From NCBI GenBank assembly GCA_025618425.1, contig CM046847.1, positions 9,904,468-9,968,467 on the forward strand: a stretch of 64,000 bases of DNA, written 5' to 3'. A program made the translations under genes and the position numbers. Of this stretch, positions 25,440 through 37,260 are shown one piece after another. The DNA comes from Heliocidaris tuberculata. Lineage: Eukaryota; Echinodermata; Echinoidea; Camarodonta; Echinometridae. How positions within the stretch are numbered: the stretch's first letter is position 1; each line of letters opens with the position of its first letter. The notes under the pieces are model-generated. The model ran no database searches, was not told the DNA's origin, and saw only the letters and a list, made by a program, of their open reading frames with translations.

Positions 25440-26176
25440 TATAAATAAACTTCTACAGTGTACCTTGTTACATAAATGTCTAAACACACAATTACCTTCT
25501 TTGTTCTGTTGCCTTTTCCAACGTGTTTCAGATATTCATAAGTATGGTACTAGATCAACTGATGAAATCTATATTCCCAAACACCGTAAACTTATTTTTC
25601 AACATAATATCCGTTTCACCGGCCGTAAGCTTTGGAACGATTTGCCTGCACAATGAGAAACTCTGTGTCTCTGTTAAGCTGCTCATGGAAACTAAAAAAA
25701 GTGTATGATATCGAATTATAGTTCATGATGCCTTGCTTGATTATTATGTTCAATTACTATCATCCTAACCTGTTTCCCAGTATCTTTTTGTAAGAATGCC
25801 TGTGAATATTTCGATATTTTACTCCCACCGTACATCTTGCCATTGTCTTATTCATGTATGCCATACAACTCCATTATGATTATTAATATGTTGCAGTCCT
25901 CTTCCTTTCTCTCTATTCCAAGTTCCCTATCCTCTTCTCTCCCTCTCTTTGTCTGTCCCTTTCTTCTTTTCCTGTATTAATTTATATTGTATTTGTGTAT
26001 TCAGGCGTATATCCGCTGAAAGCGTCTGCTTATTGGGATCGCTCCTTCTTCCTTGTATTGCAAGTTTTTGATTATATTTAACCTACTTTATATACATGTA
26101 AATTTACTATTTGAACAGATGTTGAATGTTGTCAAAATCAATGGAAGAAAATAAATGTTAATTTGAATTAAACTGA
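25440..26176 (+). mobile_element. CR1/Jockey-like LINE remnant, copy 2 (ORF end and 3' UTR)
   Basis: The part from 25465 to 25656 encodes the C-terminal LINE motif YGTRS..IPKHRKLIFQHNIRFTGRKLWNDLPA. Its 3' UTR (25935-26176) matches 25024-25275 almost base for base, including TTCTTCTTTTCCTGTA, TCTGCTTATTGGGAT and GATGTTGAATGTTGTCAAA. The two copies therefore belong to one family and sit head to tail. Confidence 0.7.
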
Positions 26177-27393
26177 TATTTTAGAGGAAAATTCTGACAG
26201 AATATTCCATGGTTAAAGATACTATAAAATAGACGTTATTGCAAGTTGTGGAATCGTGAGTGTTTATCAATACATAATAGAGTCAAACACGACATATGTC
26301 ATAATTTAAAATTCCTTTATCCTAAAATTTCATTGCAAACCAAACGTGAACAATTACATCAAAAACCATCCGCCCGTGTGCCCTATGATTCAGTACTTTA
26401 AATATGGATTTTCTCATCCGTGTGTGTTAGCAAGATAGGTCATTTTTTTTTTTTTCACTAGGTTGTTAAAAAGGAAAAAGAACTGAAATTGCAGCAATAT
26501 TTTCCGCAAGTCCAAACGTATTTCATGCCTCATTTGCCTATTGTGTCAGCAGAAAATCGATGTGCAATTAGAGTCTCATGTGCTTTGCTTATATTTAGGG
26601 CTGCATGCAAGCTTGATGTTTCACTGTATTATACATTAGTACTGAACTTCTGCAATGCATGTTGACAGTGGCGTAGCATAATATATAAGACGAGCCAGTG
26701 AAGGGGCACTTATGTCTGGGGGTATTGGAAATATTGGGTGGATGCATGGAATGCAAGAGAACAAGGCCCTGGGGTGAGGGGGGGGGGAGGAGTGACCTTC
26801 AGAACTCCCTTTCTTTTCCCCCCTTTTCTCCCATTAGATTCGGGGGGGGGGCACATGTCCCACGTGCCCCATGTGCCTCCTCCGTATTTACACTTGCACT
26901 GCATATGGTGATGAGAGGTAAGTTTATGTAGCGACAACTCCATAAAAAATCCTTTAGCTTTACCTCCTTTGTTATAATAATAACAATGATAATTTTGTTT
27001 ACCCAGGGAAGCCTCATCAGCATCAATGAATATTCATGTTCTTCCTGAGGGCCATGCATGATGATATAGATGGTAATTCGGCACTCTATGTTACATTAAA
27101 AAAACAAACTTTAAAATAACACTAGTTTTTGCCATTACAGGTTTTCAGTAATGAAATTCTTGCCAGGGGCACTGAATCCATTTCATCCAAAAATGTAAGA
27201 AAAATAATCGAAGTGGGTGTATCACTATAGTTAATTTGTGTGTAGTTTAATGTAAGCAAGGATATGTCTGCACTATACGGCTCTAATTTCCTCATTTTTA
27301 AAAACAAATTATGTAAGATTTCAGGTTTTATGTTGTTGTTTTGAAGAAAATGCCCTTTTTATAAGAAAAGGCATAATGCAAATGAGTACTTGC
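26177..27393. other. No gene seen; AT-rich with a fragment of TIR repeat
   Basis: A lone CAGTGGCGTAGC at 26668 looks like a hAT-type left end without a partner. G-runs lie at 26779 and 26842. Nothing else is recognised. Confidence 0.4.
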
Positions 27394-27983
27394 AGGCCAA
27401 GTCCACACTAATATCAAGTTGATTTGAATAAATAGAGTAAAATTAAACAAGCATAACAGTGAAAATTTTATTGAAATCGGAGGTAAAATAAGAAAGTTAC
27501 GGTATTTTGAAGTTTTGCATTATTTCATGAAACAGTGATAACTTGGGCGGTATGCAAATGAGTGAACCGATGATATCACACACTCACTTTTCCTGATGTA
27601 TTTTATTATATGAAATTTCAAATATTTCAAGTTTTATGGACATGATAATAAAGAATCTCTCCCTTGTATCAAAATAAGTTACAATAATGATGATTTTACA
27701 TGTTCCACAAGGAGTCAAAACATGTTTTCCATTATTGAAGCATTGAAATATACGATATTTCATGTAATAAAATACATAAGGAAAAGTGAGTGTGTGACAT
27801 CGGTTCGCTCATTTTCATACCTCCCATGTTATGCATATCACTGTTTCAAGAAATAATGCAAAACTTCAAAAATACCGTAACTTTCTTATTTTACATCCGA
27901 TTTCAATAAAAATTTCACTGTTATGCTTGTTTAATTTTACTCTATTTATTCAAATCAACTTAATATTAGTGTGGACTTGGCCT
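27394..27983. mobile_element. 590-bp foldback element with very similar arms
   Basis: AGGCCAAGTCCACACTAATAT at 27394 and its reverse complement ending at 27983 begin two arms of about 240 bp. These stay nearly identical through ATTTGAATAAATAGAGTAAA, AACAAGCATAACAGTGAAA and AAAGTTACGGTATTTT. The high arm identity implies a young insertion. No coding capacity. Confidence 0.88.
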
Positions 27984-28296
27984 TTAAACGGTCTTACACA
28001 GTTTTCACCAGAAGAAAACGGAATGGTATACAGTATAATGTCAACGAATCAATACTGTATATATAAATCGTTATAAGCGCCTTTGTGCCACTCGGGATAT
28101 CATGTGATTTTAAAGAAAAATTGGGTCGAATAACCTTCATATTGGCATACACACCACACGAAAGAAAATAATAATTACCAACAGTGTTCCTATAATCGAA
28201 AATTAATCTGTACATTCACCTTAAACAAATGTTTTCAAATACACAACATTTTCATTTTAAGTCTCAACAACAAAAAACAAACAAACAAACGATAGA

Positions 28297-28336
<40 letters not shown>

Positions 28337-28697
28337 TTAAAAGGGGCGGGAAGAGAAACAGAAAGAGGGAGAGAAAAACAGATACGGAGAGAAAGAGACA
28401 GACAGACAGACAGAGATGGAAACACAGACAAACAGACAAAGAAAAAGTGATAGGGGGAGTAGGGGAAGGGGGTGAGCAAATTCAAACTCCATTGCATATG
28501 CACTATATATGAAGGACATGGGGAGCTTAATCAAATAATAAAAGCAAATGCAATTTCCCAATGCACTCTCAGCCAATTAGACAAGCCAAATTCGGAGACT
28601 GGCATAGGCATTTTCACGGTAACTGAAATTCAGATGATGGAACATTTTCTAGTACATCATTTCCCTGATATACATGAGTAATACCATTCACCATCTT

Positions 28698-28938
28698 CAG
28701 TGGCGGATCCAGGGGTTACGGGGGTCCTGACCCCTCCCCCTTTTTCTACCCCCCCCCCCTTTTTGCTTGTCATAAGTTTTTGTGAATTAGTCCATCCTCC
28801 TTATTTTTTTTGTTAACCTTTTTTCTTTTCCTTCTTTTTTGTTTTGCTTGTCAGAGATTTTTTTTTTGTTTTTGTTTTTGTTTTTGGGGGGGGATTTGAA
28901 CCCCTTCCCCTTCTACAGAAATCCTCGGTCCGCCTCTG
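28698..28938. mobile_element. hAT-like element remnant (CAGTGGCGGATCC ends)
   Basis: CAGTGGCGGATCCAGGGG on the left and CCTCGGTCCGCCTCTG on the right are inverted. Inside are TTGCTTGTCATAAGTTTT and TTGCTTGTCAGAGATTTT repeats. No clear target duplication remains. Confidence 0.6.
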
Positions 28939-28949
28939 ATTCTAGTAGA

Positions 28950-30240
28950 ATTATGGTTGGATATCAGTGTATATATGAGGAAATTTGCAGCTGTCGCAAA
29001 TCAAGTTACGTCATAGACATTGCAACGAAATTATGCAAATACGAAAGCTCCTCATATTTTCATAGTTTATTGCTGAAAGACGTTCTCAAATTTCGTGACA
29101 GAAAATTTTCAATGGGGTGTCACTTCTTTATATTCCCCCTCTAGCGACGCCCCTGCAAACAAACTAACAAACAAATAAAACAAAACAAATAAAAAATCAA
29201 AACATAACAAAAACATGTACATACGCGCAATATGTTGAAGAGTAATTACTATTTTTCATTGTTTAGAGACCTCTATAATCCCTTTTTATTCTCTTATGAA
29301 TTCGTGAAGATAAAGGTAAGCACATATTTAAGCAACAACCAATTCAATTCGTAGGAGATTTTGAGCTCCTGGACCATTTTAAGGCCGAGCTACTAATGAA
29401 TAAGGTCACTCGGCTATGTTTGCTAACCCGTATTGGAAGACTGCATACTAACGTTGCTTCAATTTCTGCTTTCAGCCGTAGAGAATGTACCGGTCGTCTG
29501 CTAGTGTATTTTTTCGAGCTCATGCCATCTACCAGCATATACATCGCATGCAATCATCCCATCAAGCTCGATATAGCTTTCGTCCCCGCGCACTATTGAG
29601 GCATCAGGTAAAAGTTGAAATCTCGGCATGTGGCGATTTGACTTCTCCACGACCACTCATTTTTGGAAGAGCTTTTCACTCGACTCCTACAGCTGACTAC
29701 AGCATACCATTCCAATTTGGCGCACTCTCTCCAGTCATAACAGCCACCAGCCATTCCTTTCTTTCTCCCGCCAATCCAAACAGCGTAGAGTTGATTTACA
29801 AATCCAGGGTTGGATAAATTGGTGCAATTTTTTTGGCACTGCGTGGAGTATGTTTCTCATTTGGGGGAAGAATCGGTTGCTTGATGTCATCTTGATGTAT
29901 CTATAGCAACTCCCGCCAATTTGATTAATTTGAACATTGCACTGCAGATGCCATCGTCTGGTGTTGAGACTCAACTCGACACAGTTTCACGACAGCTCTT
30001 TAAGGATCTCCAGCTTCTGATCACTTTGGATAGCAGATGCAGAAGGAATAGGGAGTCTTAGGGACCTGACTTTTCGCTGCACCCAGCCAAACACCCGACT
30101 GGCGATCCTTACGGAGCATAAAGGACTTATAAATTGGACTATCAGAAGGTCGTTGATTTGCTGCTGAGCATCCGACACAAAATGGCGGCTGCGGGAATTC
30201 GATCTGCAGGGGCTTCGAATCACAGAAGAGGTAAGGTAGT
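28950..30240. other. No gene assigned; non-repetitive block with open frames
   Basis: The 29340-30240 part is less AT-rich and carries several modest open frames on both strands, for example 29485-29817 (+) and 29735-29974 (-). None shows a motif I recognise. It may be a decayed transposase or plain intergenic DNA. A GGGGCGTCGCTAG-type inverted end occurs at 29138-29153. Confidence 0.3.
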
Positions 30241-30601
30241 GTATGTTAACCTCATCTCCGTCATCATCCTCGTCATCATCTTCATCGTTACCATGATCGC
30301 CATCACCACAATCACCACCCTCTTCCAATGGGGGTAATATTTAATATTTTGTGATGTATATAGAAATATATATATGTAAATGCATATGCATGTATTATAT
30401 TTATATACATGCATATACATATGCTCGTGTATGTATAAAGTAAATTGAGGGTTCTGTTTCGGAACACGAGTAGAAGCAATAAAAAAAAAGTCATATACCA
30501 AAATCCGTGTAAGTATCATGCTACATTCCAGCACTTACGTACAAAATCACATAGTAATTATTCGGAAGCAACCTCTTCCTATGTTTAGTGAAGGACAGAC
30601 T

Positions 30602-30605
<4 letters not shown>

Positions 30606-30659
<54 letters not shown>
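30606..30659. repeat. (TA)n microsatellite
   Basis: An uninterrupted TA run of about 54 bases. Confidence 0.95.
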
Positions 30660-30661
<2 letters not shown>

Positions 30662-30939
30662 ACTATTTCAGTACTATTTATATCGCCATAGTAAATAGTT
30701 GGCCCATGCAATACCTCAACAACAGTCGCCATTAAAATCAATATCTACCTGTACGTACATGACTCACTGTTATAAACTTATTTGATGCAATAAAGCCTAA
30801 TTGCATTTTTCATCGGATTAACTCAACATTATTTTAAGGAATTTTGGTATGACCATTATTGCTGCAATCACCATCAACATTGTGAAATGTCATAAAATAT
30901 TACCTTGGCAACCCTCATTATGACTCTAACCTTGGCAAT

Positions 30940-31395
30940 CATCACCAACATGATCATCATCATCACCATCACCATCACCATTATTATCACTGTCCCCATT
31001 CACCATCATCATCATCATCATCATCATTATAACCATCACTACCATTGCCATCAATACGACCATCATCATTATCAACATCATCACAATCACTGTAACACCG
31101 ATCACCATCGTCATCACCATTATAAGCATTATTGTCACAATCGCCATTAATCATCACTGTCACCATTCACCATCATCATCATCATCACTGACTTGTCATG
31201 ACCATCATCACCAACATTACCATCGTTACCATTGTCATCATCACCAACATCATCATCTTCTCCATCTGTACCATCAACATCATCACCTAATTCTCATACT
31301 ACCATTATCATTACCTAACATGTGCATCATCAACTCAATACCACTAAACACCCATCACCGTTATACCACCATCATCATCATCACACATGCCATCA
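30940..31395. repeat. Degenerate (ATC)n microsatellite region
   Basis: ATC/CATCACC repeats with substitutions over about 450 bases. The open frames in it (His- or Met-rich) are artefacts of the repeat. Confidence 0.9.
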
Positions 31396-31412
31396 TCACA
31401 ATCCACACGCCA

Positions 31413-31550
31413 GGGCCCTGTTTCATAAAACTTGTCATCAATGATAAGTTACAATAACTGTTGTAAGCTACTAAAATCCTTGCATCTGATTGGCTGAAAG
31501 CAAATTTGTCAGTAAAAATCACCGACAAGACATTTGATGAAACGCCCCCC
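31413..31550 (+). mobile_element. MITE family 3, second copy
   Basis: 138 bp with inverted ends GGGCCCTGTTTCATAAAACT and TTTGATGAAACGCCCCCC, and the shared core TAAGCTACTAAAATCC..GATTGGCTGAAAGCAAATTT. Confidence 0.8.
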
Positions 31551-31602
31551 AGGTGAGTATATATTATTTGCCTTATACATGTTACTTCATTCTTAGGGTT
31601 CC

Positions 31603-31603
31603 C

Positions 31604-31639
<36 letters not shown>

Positions 31640-31698
31640 TTCTCTCTCCCTTTGTGTCATAATCGTATTCATCGTAGTTATAACATTATAATCCTATA

Positions 31699-31737
<39 letters not shown>
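31603..31737. repeat. (CT)n and (TA)n microsatellites
   Basis: CT run at 31603-31637 and TA run at 31698-31737. Confidence 0.9.
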
Positions 31738-31738
<1 letters not shown>

Positions 31739-31929
31739 GTTAGTTAGTTGGGTAGTTAGTCATGGTCTTAAAGAGAAAGTTGAGTTCTGATAAAGGTGAA
31801 TGATAGTTTGTGAGCTTTATCATTATTTTGTATGTCAGTTGGAAAAAATATCATAGTAGAACATTAATGTCCCCTGAATGCTGTCATATTCAAAATATGA
31901 CAAGAAATTATTTGAAAGTTTGGACCAAA

Positions 31930-32480
31930 CTTTCACGCCACATATATATCTAGTCCGATGTACCCACTTTTGTGTGTGGTGCATGTGTTATTCAAAACCT
32001 CACAGTATAAACCACTTCCTATTCTTACATGATTAATCTTTCTCACTTGCTTCGAGGCAGTTTCTTTTACTATGTTATTGCATGACACGAACTCAACTTT
32101 ATCTTGAAACCATTCGTGCACATAGTTGGTATAAAATACATATGAAAAATAAGAGGCACGATGTTTGTATACAATTCATCAGTTATCATCAACACATTGT
32201 GATACATCAACGTCCATTGTCTTTGTCGAGGCCCTCTGTAATCAACCAACTTGAGTAAATGTCGGTCAAATTATGCGAAGTCATCACGAGAGTCATCCAA
32301 AGCATGCCTAATGAATTGGTAGAGGGAGAGAAGAGATAATTATCTGTGATGTATATCTGATGGTGAACCCACTCTCAGCAGTATGCTACGACTGTCAATG
32401 TTTGCTCTTAAAGTTAAAGTTGAGTAATGGTCATGACTTCAATAACATTGTTAAAGACTGGAAACAATTTTTTATTGAGA
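31930..32480. repeat. Dispersed repeat with inverted arms
   Basis: CAGTTTCTTTTACTATGTTATTG..GACACGAACTCAACTTTATC (32057-32103) is roughly the reverse complement of TTAAAGTTGAGTAATGGTCATG..AACATTGTTAAAGACTGG (32410-32462). Relatives lie near 2950-3090 and 62800-62900. Class unknown. Confidence 0.45.
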
Positions 32481-32607
32481 AAGATCGATTACGCAAGACA
32501 TGAGATTTATGTATAGTTATCATGTATATCATCAAAGTGATAAGAATGATTGACTCATTCTTACTGAAAATCACATGCACTGTACACAATAATGGGTATA
32601 TGGGACT

Positions 32608-32610
<3 letters not shown>

Positions 32611-32659
<49 letters not shown>
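32611..32659. repeat. (CA)n microsatellite
   Basis: CA run of about 49 bases. Confidence 0.95.
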
Positions 32660-32660
<1 letters not shown>

Positions 32661-32869
32661 ATGTGGCATGAATGTTTTGTTCAAACTTTTCAGCTATTTC
32701 TCATCATATTTCGAAACAGAGGGCATTTAAACAGCAATCTTTTCAGGGCCCTTTCTACTATTAGATTCTCCCAAAGTGACATAAGAAGAATGACAAAGCT
32801 CACATTTTTTTTTTTAACCTTTATCAGAACACAGCCTTCCCTTAAAAATATATATTAAAAGGTAGTCAT

Positions 32870-33600
32870 TAGTTCTTTTAATGGGATTTCATTTCAAGAG
32901 GAAATTGCTAGAAATAATTACCGTTTATCATGTAATAAATGGGTTAGCAAAAAATGGGAATAAACACCCAAAACCGTTGCTAAAAAATCATATTCAAATT
33001 TTTTTTCCTTAAAATATGATTTAATGTACTCAAGACTTATGGTAATGGGACATCATTTCGAGAGCATATGGATAAAACATTTATGAATTATTTAATTGTA
33101 CAATGAGTGGGTTGATGAACCAGCCAAAACCTTAAAAAAAAAAACCTTAAAAAAAAAAACTGTGCTGAAGAACACACAATATGCACATATGGGACTATAA
33201 TGATGATGTGCTGTTGTTCGCAACTAAATCCACCAGCTTCAATTCTCATCTCTCTCTCTCATTACTCAGCTAATATAAATTCTAGCACACTGTTGCAGGC
33301 TTGAACATCTACTGTAGAGTTTGTTATATTGAATGTGAATGACATTTTTAGGCATTACTAGAACTTATAATTACCTTTTATTGCGATGCATTATTAATCA
33401 AGGTGGCTTGCTCGAGGCTAATCTTGAGTTATGGTAATACAACTGTATAGGAACTTGCCTAAAATAATTCCGAATTGTTTGCCAATGCAGTAGATGACCA
33501 GGATCAGGAAAAAATGAACAAACCGTTGAAAACTTGCTAGAAATCACATTCATTAAAAAAACATAACACACATATATGCACATATGGGACCCCATTCTGT
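32870..33600. repeat. Degenerate direct repeats
   Basis: Similar phrases recur: AATGGGATTTCATTTCAAGAG (32880) with AATGGGACATCATTTCGAGAG (33043), and GCACATATGGGACTATAATG (33183) with GCACATATGGGACCCCATTC (33578). Non-coding, probably an old tandemly duplicated repeat. Confidence 0.45.
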
Positions 33601-33790
33601 CTGGACGACTACATGACATTGTAATGAAACTTGTTTTTTTGATTTTTCTTTGACTACAACTTTTGTTAAACAATTTCTTTCTGCTATGTTTGAAAGATAT
33701 TGCAGTCTTAACATTCAGTGTAGGTTTTGCTGAATTCTGTAACATTTTTTTTTTCATCGGTATCTTAAGATTTTAAACAATGTTTCGAAA

Positions 33791-34070
33791 CCCGTGATGT
33801 AGTGGTTCGTCCACTTGACTCTCAAACAAAAGGTTGTGGGTTCGAATCTCTGCCCAGTGCGTATGTCCTTAGACGAGGCATTTTATTTACTCTTGCCTCT
33901 CTCCATCCAAGTGTTAAATGGGTACATGGCATGCTTTATTCCTTGAAATACAATGTGCGCTGATAATGTCTGTCGGAGCTAGACGTATAATAGGAAAAGC
34001 ATGAGGACACTATATAAAGATTCTATACAAGAACGTTTTATCGTTATCATCACCATTATTATAAAATTCT
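33791..34070 (+). mobile_element. tRNA-derived SINE
   Basis: The head resembles a tRNA, with an A-box-like TGATGTAGTGGTTCGTCC and a B box GGTTCGAATC at 33839-33848. A body with TTAGACGAGGCATTTTATTT and a tail ending in ATC/ATT repeats follow. The tRNA fold is not intact. Confidence 0.7.
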
Positions 34071-34622
34071 ATCTTATGCCTGAACCAAGAGTGCTTGCTT
34101 AGAGAAAGGCGGGTTGAGCAAGATCAAGGACCTTTTGAAGAGTGGGGATATCCGGCCCTCAGGGGTAACCTTCTTCACATCTATCCCGCTCGAAGGAGAT
34201 AAATGGGGGCAAGAGGGAGGGGTAGTGATGTTTAATTACATCTGACTACGTGTCATATTTCAACGTCGCGTGCATTTCCATGTATCATTCTTGAATTATT
34301 AAAGCCCAGCATGTCGGAGTTATTTGATTTTCAAATTGATGAATAGCAAAAATGCCGACAACATTTCGAGTGGGGTTAACATACAAAACAGACATTGGTA
34401 TATATCAACGTACTGACAAAGTTAAAGATGAAGTAAATTTCATGTAATTGCATATATCTTTTAAAAAAACAGTGAAGAAGCTTTTTCTGAGTAATGGATT
34501 GTAGTAAACAAGAAAATTTCTGTACTGTGAGGTTTTTGAATGAGCAAAGTGGATACAAGGAAACTACATCTTGCTAACAATGAAAATAACTGCACATGAA
34601 TATGCGTATATTTGTGGCTACA

Positions 34623-34833
34623 CACGCTCTAAAATAATTTGCGTAAAATTTTACCAATATTAGTTATAAAGGGAACATACATGTACATGTGTTGGGTAAA
34701 ATTAAATCCAATTTAAGGTGAGATGTACTGAAAGCAGGGTATAATTTACCCAATTGCGGGTAAACGTTCACCAAACAAACGCGCATGTTCCCTTTTTACC
34801 CGATATTGGGTAAATCCTACTTTTTAGAATGCA
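34623..34833. mobile_element. CACTCTA MITE with GGGTAA motifs, copy 2
   Basis: Ends CACGCTCTAAAAT and TTTTTAGAATGCAG. The arms include TTTTACCAATATTAG, AAAGGGAACATACATG and the partner GCGCATGTTCCCTTTTTACC. The same design as 23873-24034, with an internal insertion. Confidence 0.7.
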
Positions 34834-36157
34834 GTACACGTACATGTGGCATGATTTTGATCTGTTTCTACTTAAATGAAAATTTACATTTCGAATAATG
34901 AAGAGCAATCATTTTTCGAGCATATTTTTACTATGATATGCTTCCATACGGATATAACGAGAAAACTCAGTTTTTTAAAAAACCTTTAAGGCTTTAACAC
35001 TCAACTTCCTCTTTCATAACATTTCGTTTTCCTTTGTATTTTATCTCCTGCAAACACTTTACAAATTGGTTCTAAAGTAAATGACATTTTCGAAGATGTC
35101 TATTTCTAAACAAAAGATGGACAAAATCGCTTTATATTATTTTCTTAGTAATCGTCACACTTACGAGAATTATACGGCGTCGTTAGTTGTTAACGGTTAC
35201 TGGTGATTGGACAATTTGTTAAATGTACAATCATTTAACATACTGTCAGAGTTTCTCTGCTTGCGTAAAATATTTTCTTAAATTAAAGTAATTGCATATT
35301 TCTGTCACGCTTTTATCACAACCCACATGCCGACATGTTTAGCTCATTGCATCGATTCATTAATAATTTGATGCTGTAAATCCTTCTTATGGCGTTGCAA
35401 ATGCGATTAAAGATTCTTGAGCTCGTGTTCTTCCTAAAATAGCCATTGTGGTGTGTCAGAATAGATTTTCTTGCCAGTAAAAAACACAAAGTAGGCCTTT
35501 TGCAACATGGAGGCCTGGGATCTAAGTGGTTGGGGTGGGAAAAGAGTGAAAAGACTTATGATCTGTAAGACCTTTACAATCCCAAACTCACATTATTTGA
35601 AAAAGATATTTGAAATTGAACAGTTATACAAAGAGCTCCATTACATTATGGAGCGGACTCAATGGGTGTAAATAAAATACGATGCTTGCAGTGGCGTCGC
35701 CAGAAGAGGGATGTGGGTGTTGTGGTTTTGACACTCTCTTTAAATTTTCTGTCAGCAAATCGGCGAGGTTTTTTTTTTGTCGGCATATTTCTTGACTGGA
35801 GGATTGTTTTAAATTTGTCGGCTAATTTGAGATCCCTTTTCTCTTCTTTTGGGGGAATCGTAAATTGTGGCTACTCAGCTTACTCTAGACATACTAGATG
35901 AAAAGTTTTCATACCCGAGGATTTTTTTGAAAATTGTGTTGGTTTTTATTTGTTGATATATGGTGCCCTTTGGTTAACTTTTTGGTAATATTGTGATCCT
36001 GGTACCCCCCCCCCCCCCCCTTTCCAAGTCATTGTAAATGTTTTGCCCTACCATGGTATTTGCCTTTTATGTAGTACAGATCAGACAATAGAAAGTATCC
36101 TTTTCGTAGATGCCTGAGCACGAAATAAAACGATGCTTCTAACTGGCTCAATGCAGA
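34834..36157. other. Intergenic; no gene seen
   Basis: AT-rich. A hAT-type left end CAGTGGCGTCGCCAG lies at 35689 without a clear partner. A C-run lies at 36006-36020. Confidence 0.4.
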
Positions 36158-36370
36158 GGCGCTATGGCTCAGTGGTACGGCAGTGGTCTCGTAACTCGGA
36201 GGAGCCGGGTTCGAAACCAAGTGGATCGGTAGTGCCCTTTGGTAAGGCAAATAGTCCACCTCGCTTCCCGAAGATGTCGTCGGGAGCTTCCCGAATATTG
36301 ATGGGGACTGATAGTGGCTGCATCCCCACTGCCCCTCTCCGCTTCTGGCATGCCTTCAAGACTAGCAAGT
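36158..36370 (+). mobile_element. tRNA-derived SINE
   Basis: The head has A-box-like GGCGCTATGGCTCAGTGGTA and B box GGTTCGAAACC (36208-36218), followed by a non-tRNA body. Open frames on both strands here are non-coding artefacts. Confidence 0.65.
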
Positions 36371-36609
36371 TATTTGTCTATTGATCCTTCGTTATATTAG
36401 CATAGGCATATATGTTTGTTTTAATTCTACATAAATTATGATACATGTCTGCGTTAGATGATGATACACCCACGTACTCATGAGAGTATGTAATATCAAA
36501 CAAGTTAGTAGGTCACAGATATTGATGTTGGAGACATATCCGATTCGAATGGCGGGAAAACAATATCGGCACATCCGCATGAGAAACATGACTGTTGCAG
36601 TAGCAACAT

Positions 36610-36830
36610 GACGTTCAGTTGGCTACAGCCCAGGAGAACGACAGCCTATGAGACCGACAGCCCACAAGACAACCCATGCACTAGACCGACAGCCCATAAA
36701 ACCAACAGCCCACAAGACCGAAATCCTATGAAACTTACAGCCCACTAGATTCAGTAGGCCGATATTGTCAGTCTCGTCGGCTGTCAGTCTCGGGAGCTGT
36801 TCGTCTACTGGGAAGTTCTCTTTCCACTGT
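36610..36830 (-). repeat. GACCGACAGCCCACAAGA minisatellite
   Basis: About ten degenerate copies of a ~17-bp unit, the reverse complement of the array at 10095-10270, ending with an inverted portion (CAGTCTCGTCGGCTGTC). Confidence 0.7.
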
Positions 36831-36874
36831 CATGACTGCAGGATTCATGTAAGAGACAGAGCACGTTGACTATG

Positions 36875-37257
36875 TACGGAAGCGTTAAAGTGCCATTCTA
36901 CTTGACGACATGACGAGATATTTCATCTTGTCAAGTCCGACTTAATACCCATAATCCTGTCGACATGTAAAGATATTTAACTTACCATGTCGACTTAGCA
37001 ACTATTATTAGTCGACAAGACGACATATACTTTTTGGGAAGTCGACTTGGCGAGATAGTTTATGTCACCATGACGACTTTTGTGAAGTCAACTTGGCAAG
37101 ATAATTTATTTCCTCATGTCGACTAATACAAGTTGATAAGTCGACATGGTAAGTTATATATCTTTAGATGTCGACATGATATGGATATTAAGTCGACTTG
37201 ACAAGATGAAATATCTCGTCATGTCGTCAAGTAGAATGGCACTTTAACGCTTCCGTA
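36875..37257. mobile_element. 383-bp palindromic element, TA-flanked
   Basis: Arms begin TACGGAAGCGTTAAAGTGCC and are perfectly complementary for about 60 bases, then imperfectly for another ~110. The flanking TA may be a Tc1/mariner-type duplication. Several GTCGAC palindromes recur inside. No coding capacity. Confidence 0.9.
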
Positions 37258-37260
37258 TGT

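Noticed and set aside
29485..30328. Open frames that might be a decayed transposase
   Set aside because: No catalytic motif or family phrase could be named with confidence, and no termini were found.
33791..33870. Possible functional tRNA gene
   Set aside because: B box present, but the cloverleaf does not close. Treated as a SINE head.
36133..36384. Overlapping open frames on both strands
   Set aside because: They overlie a tRNA-derived SINE.
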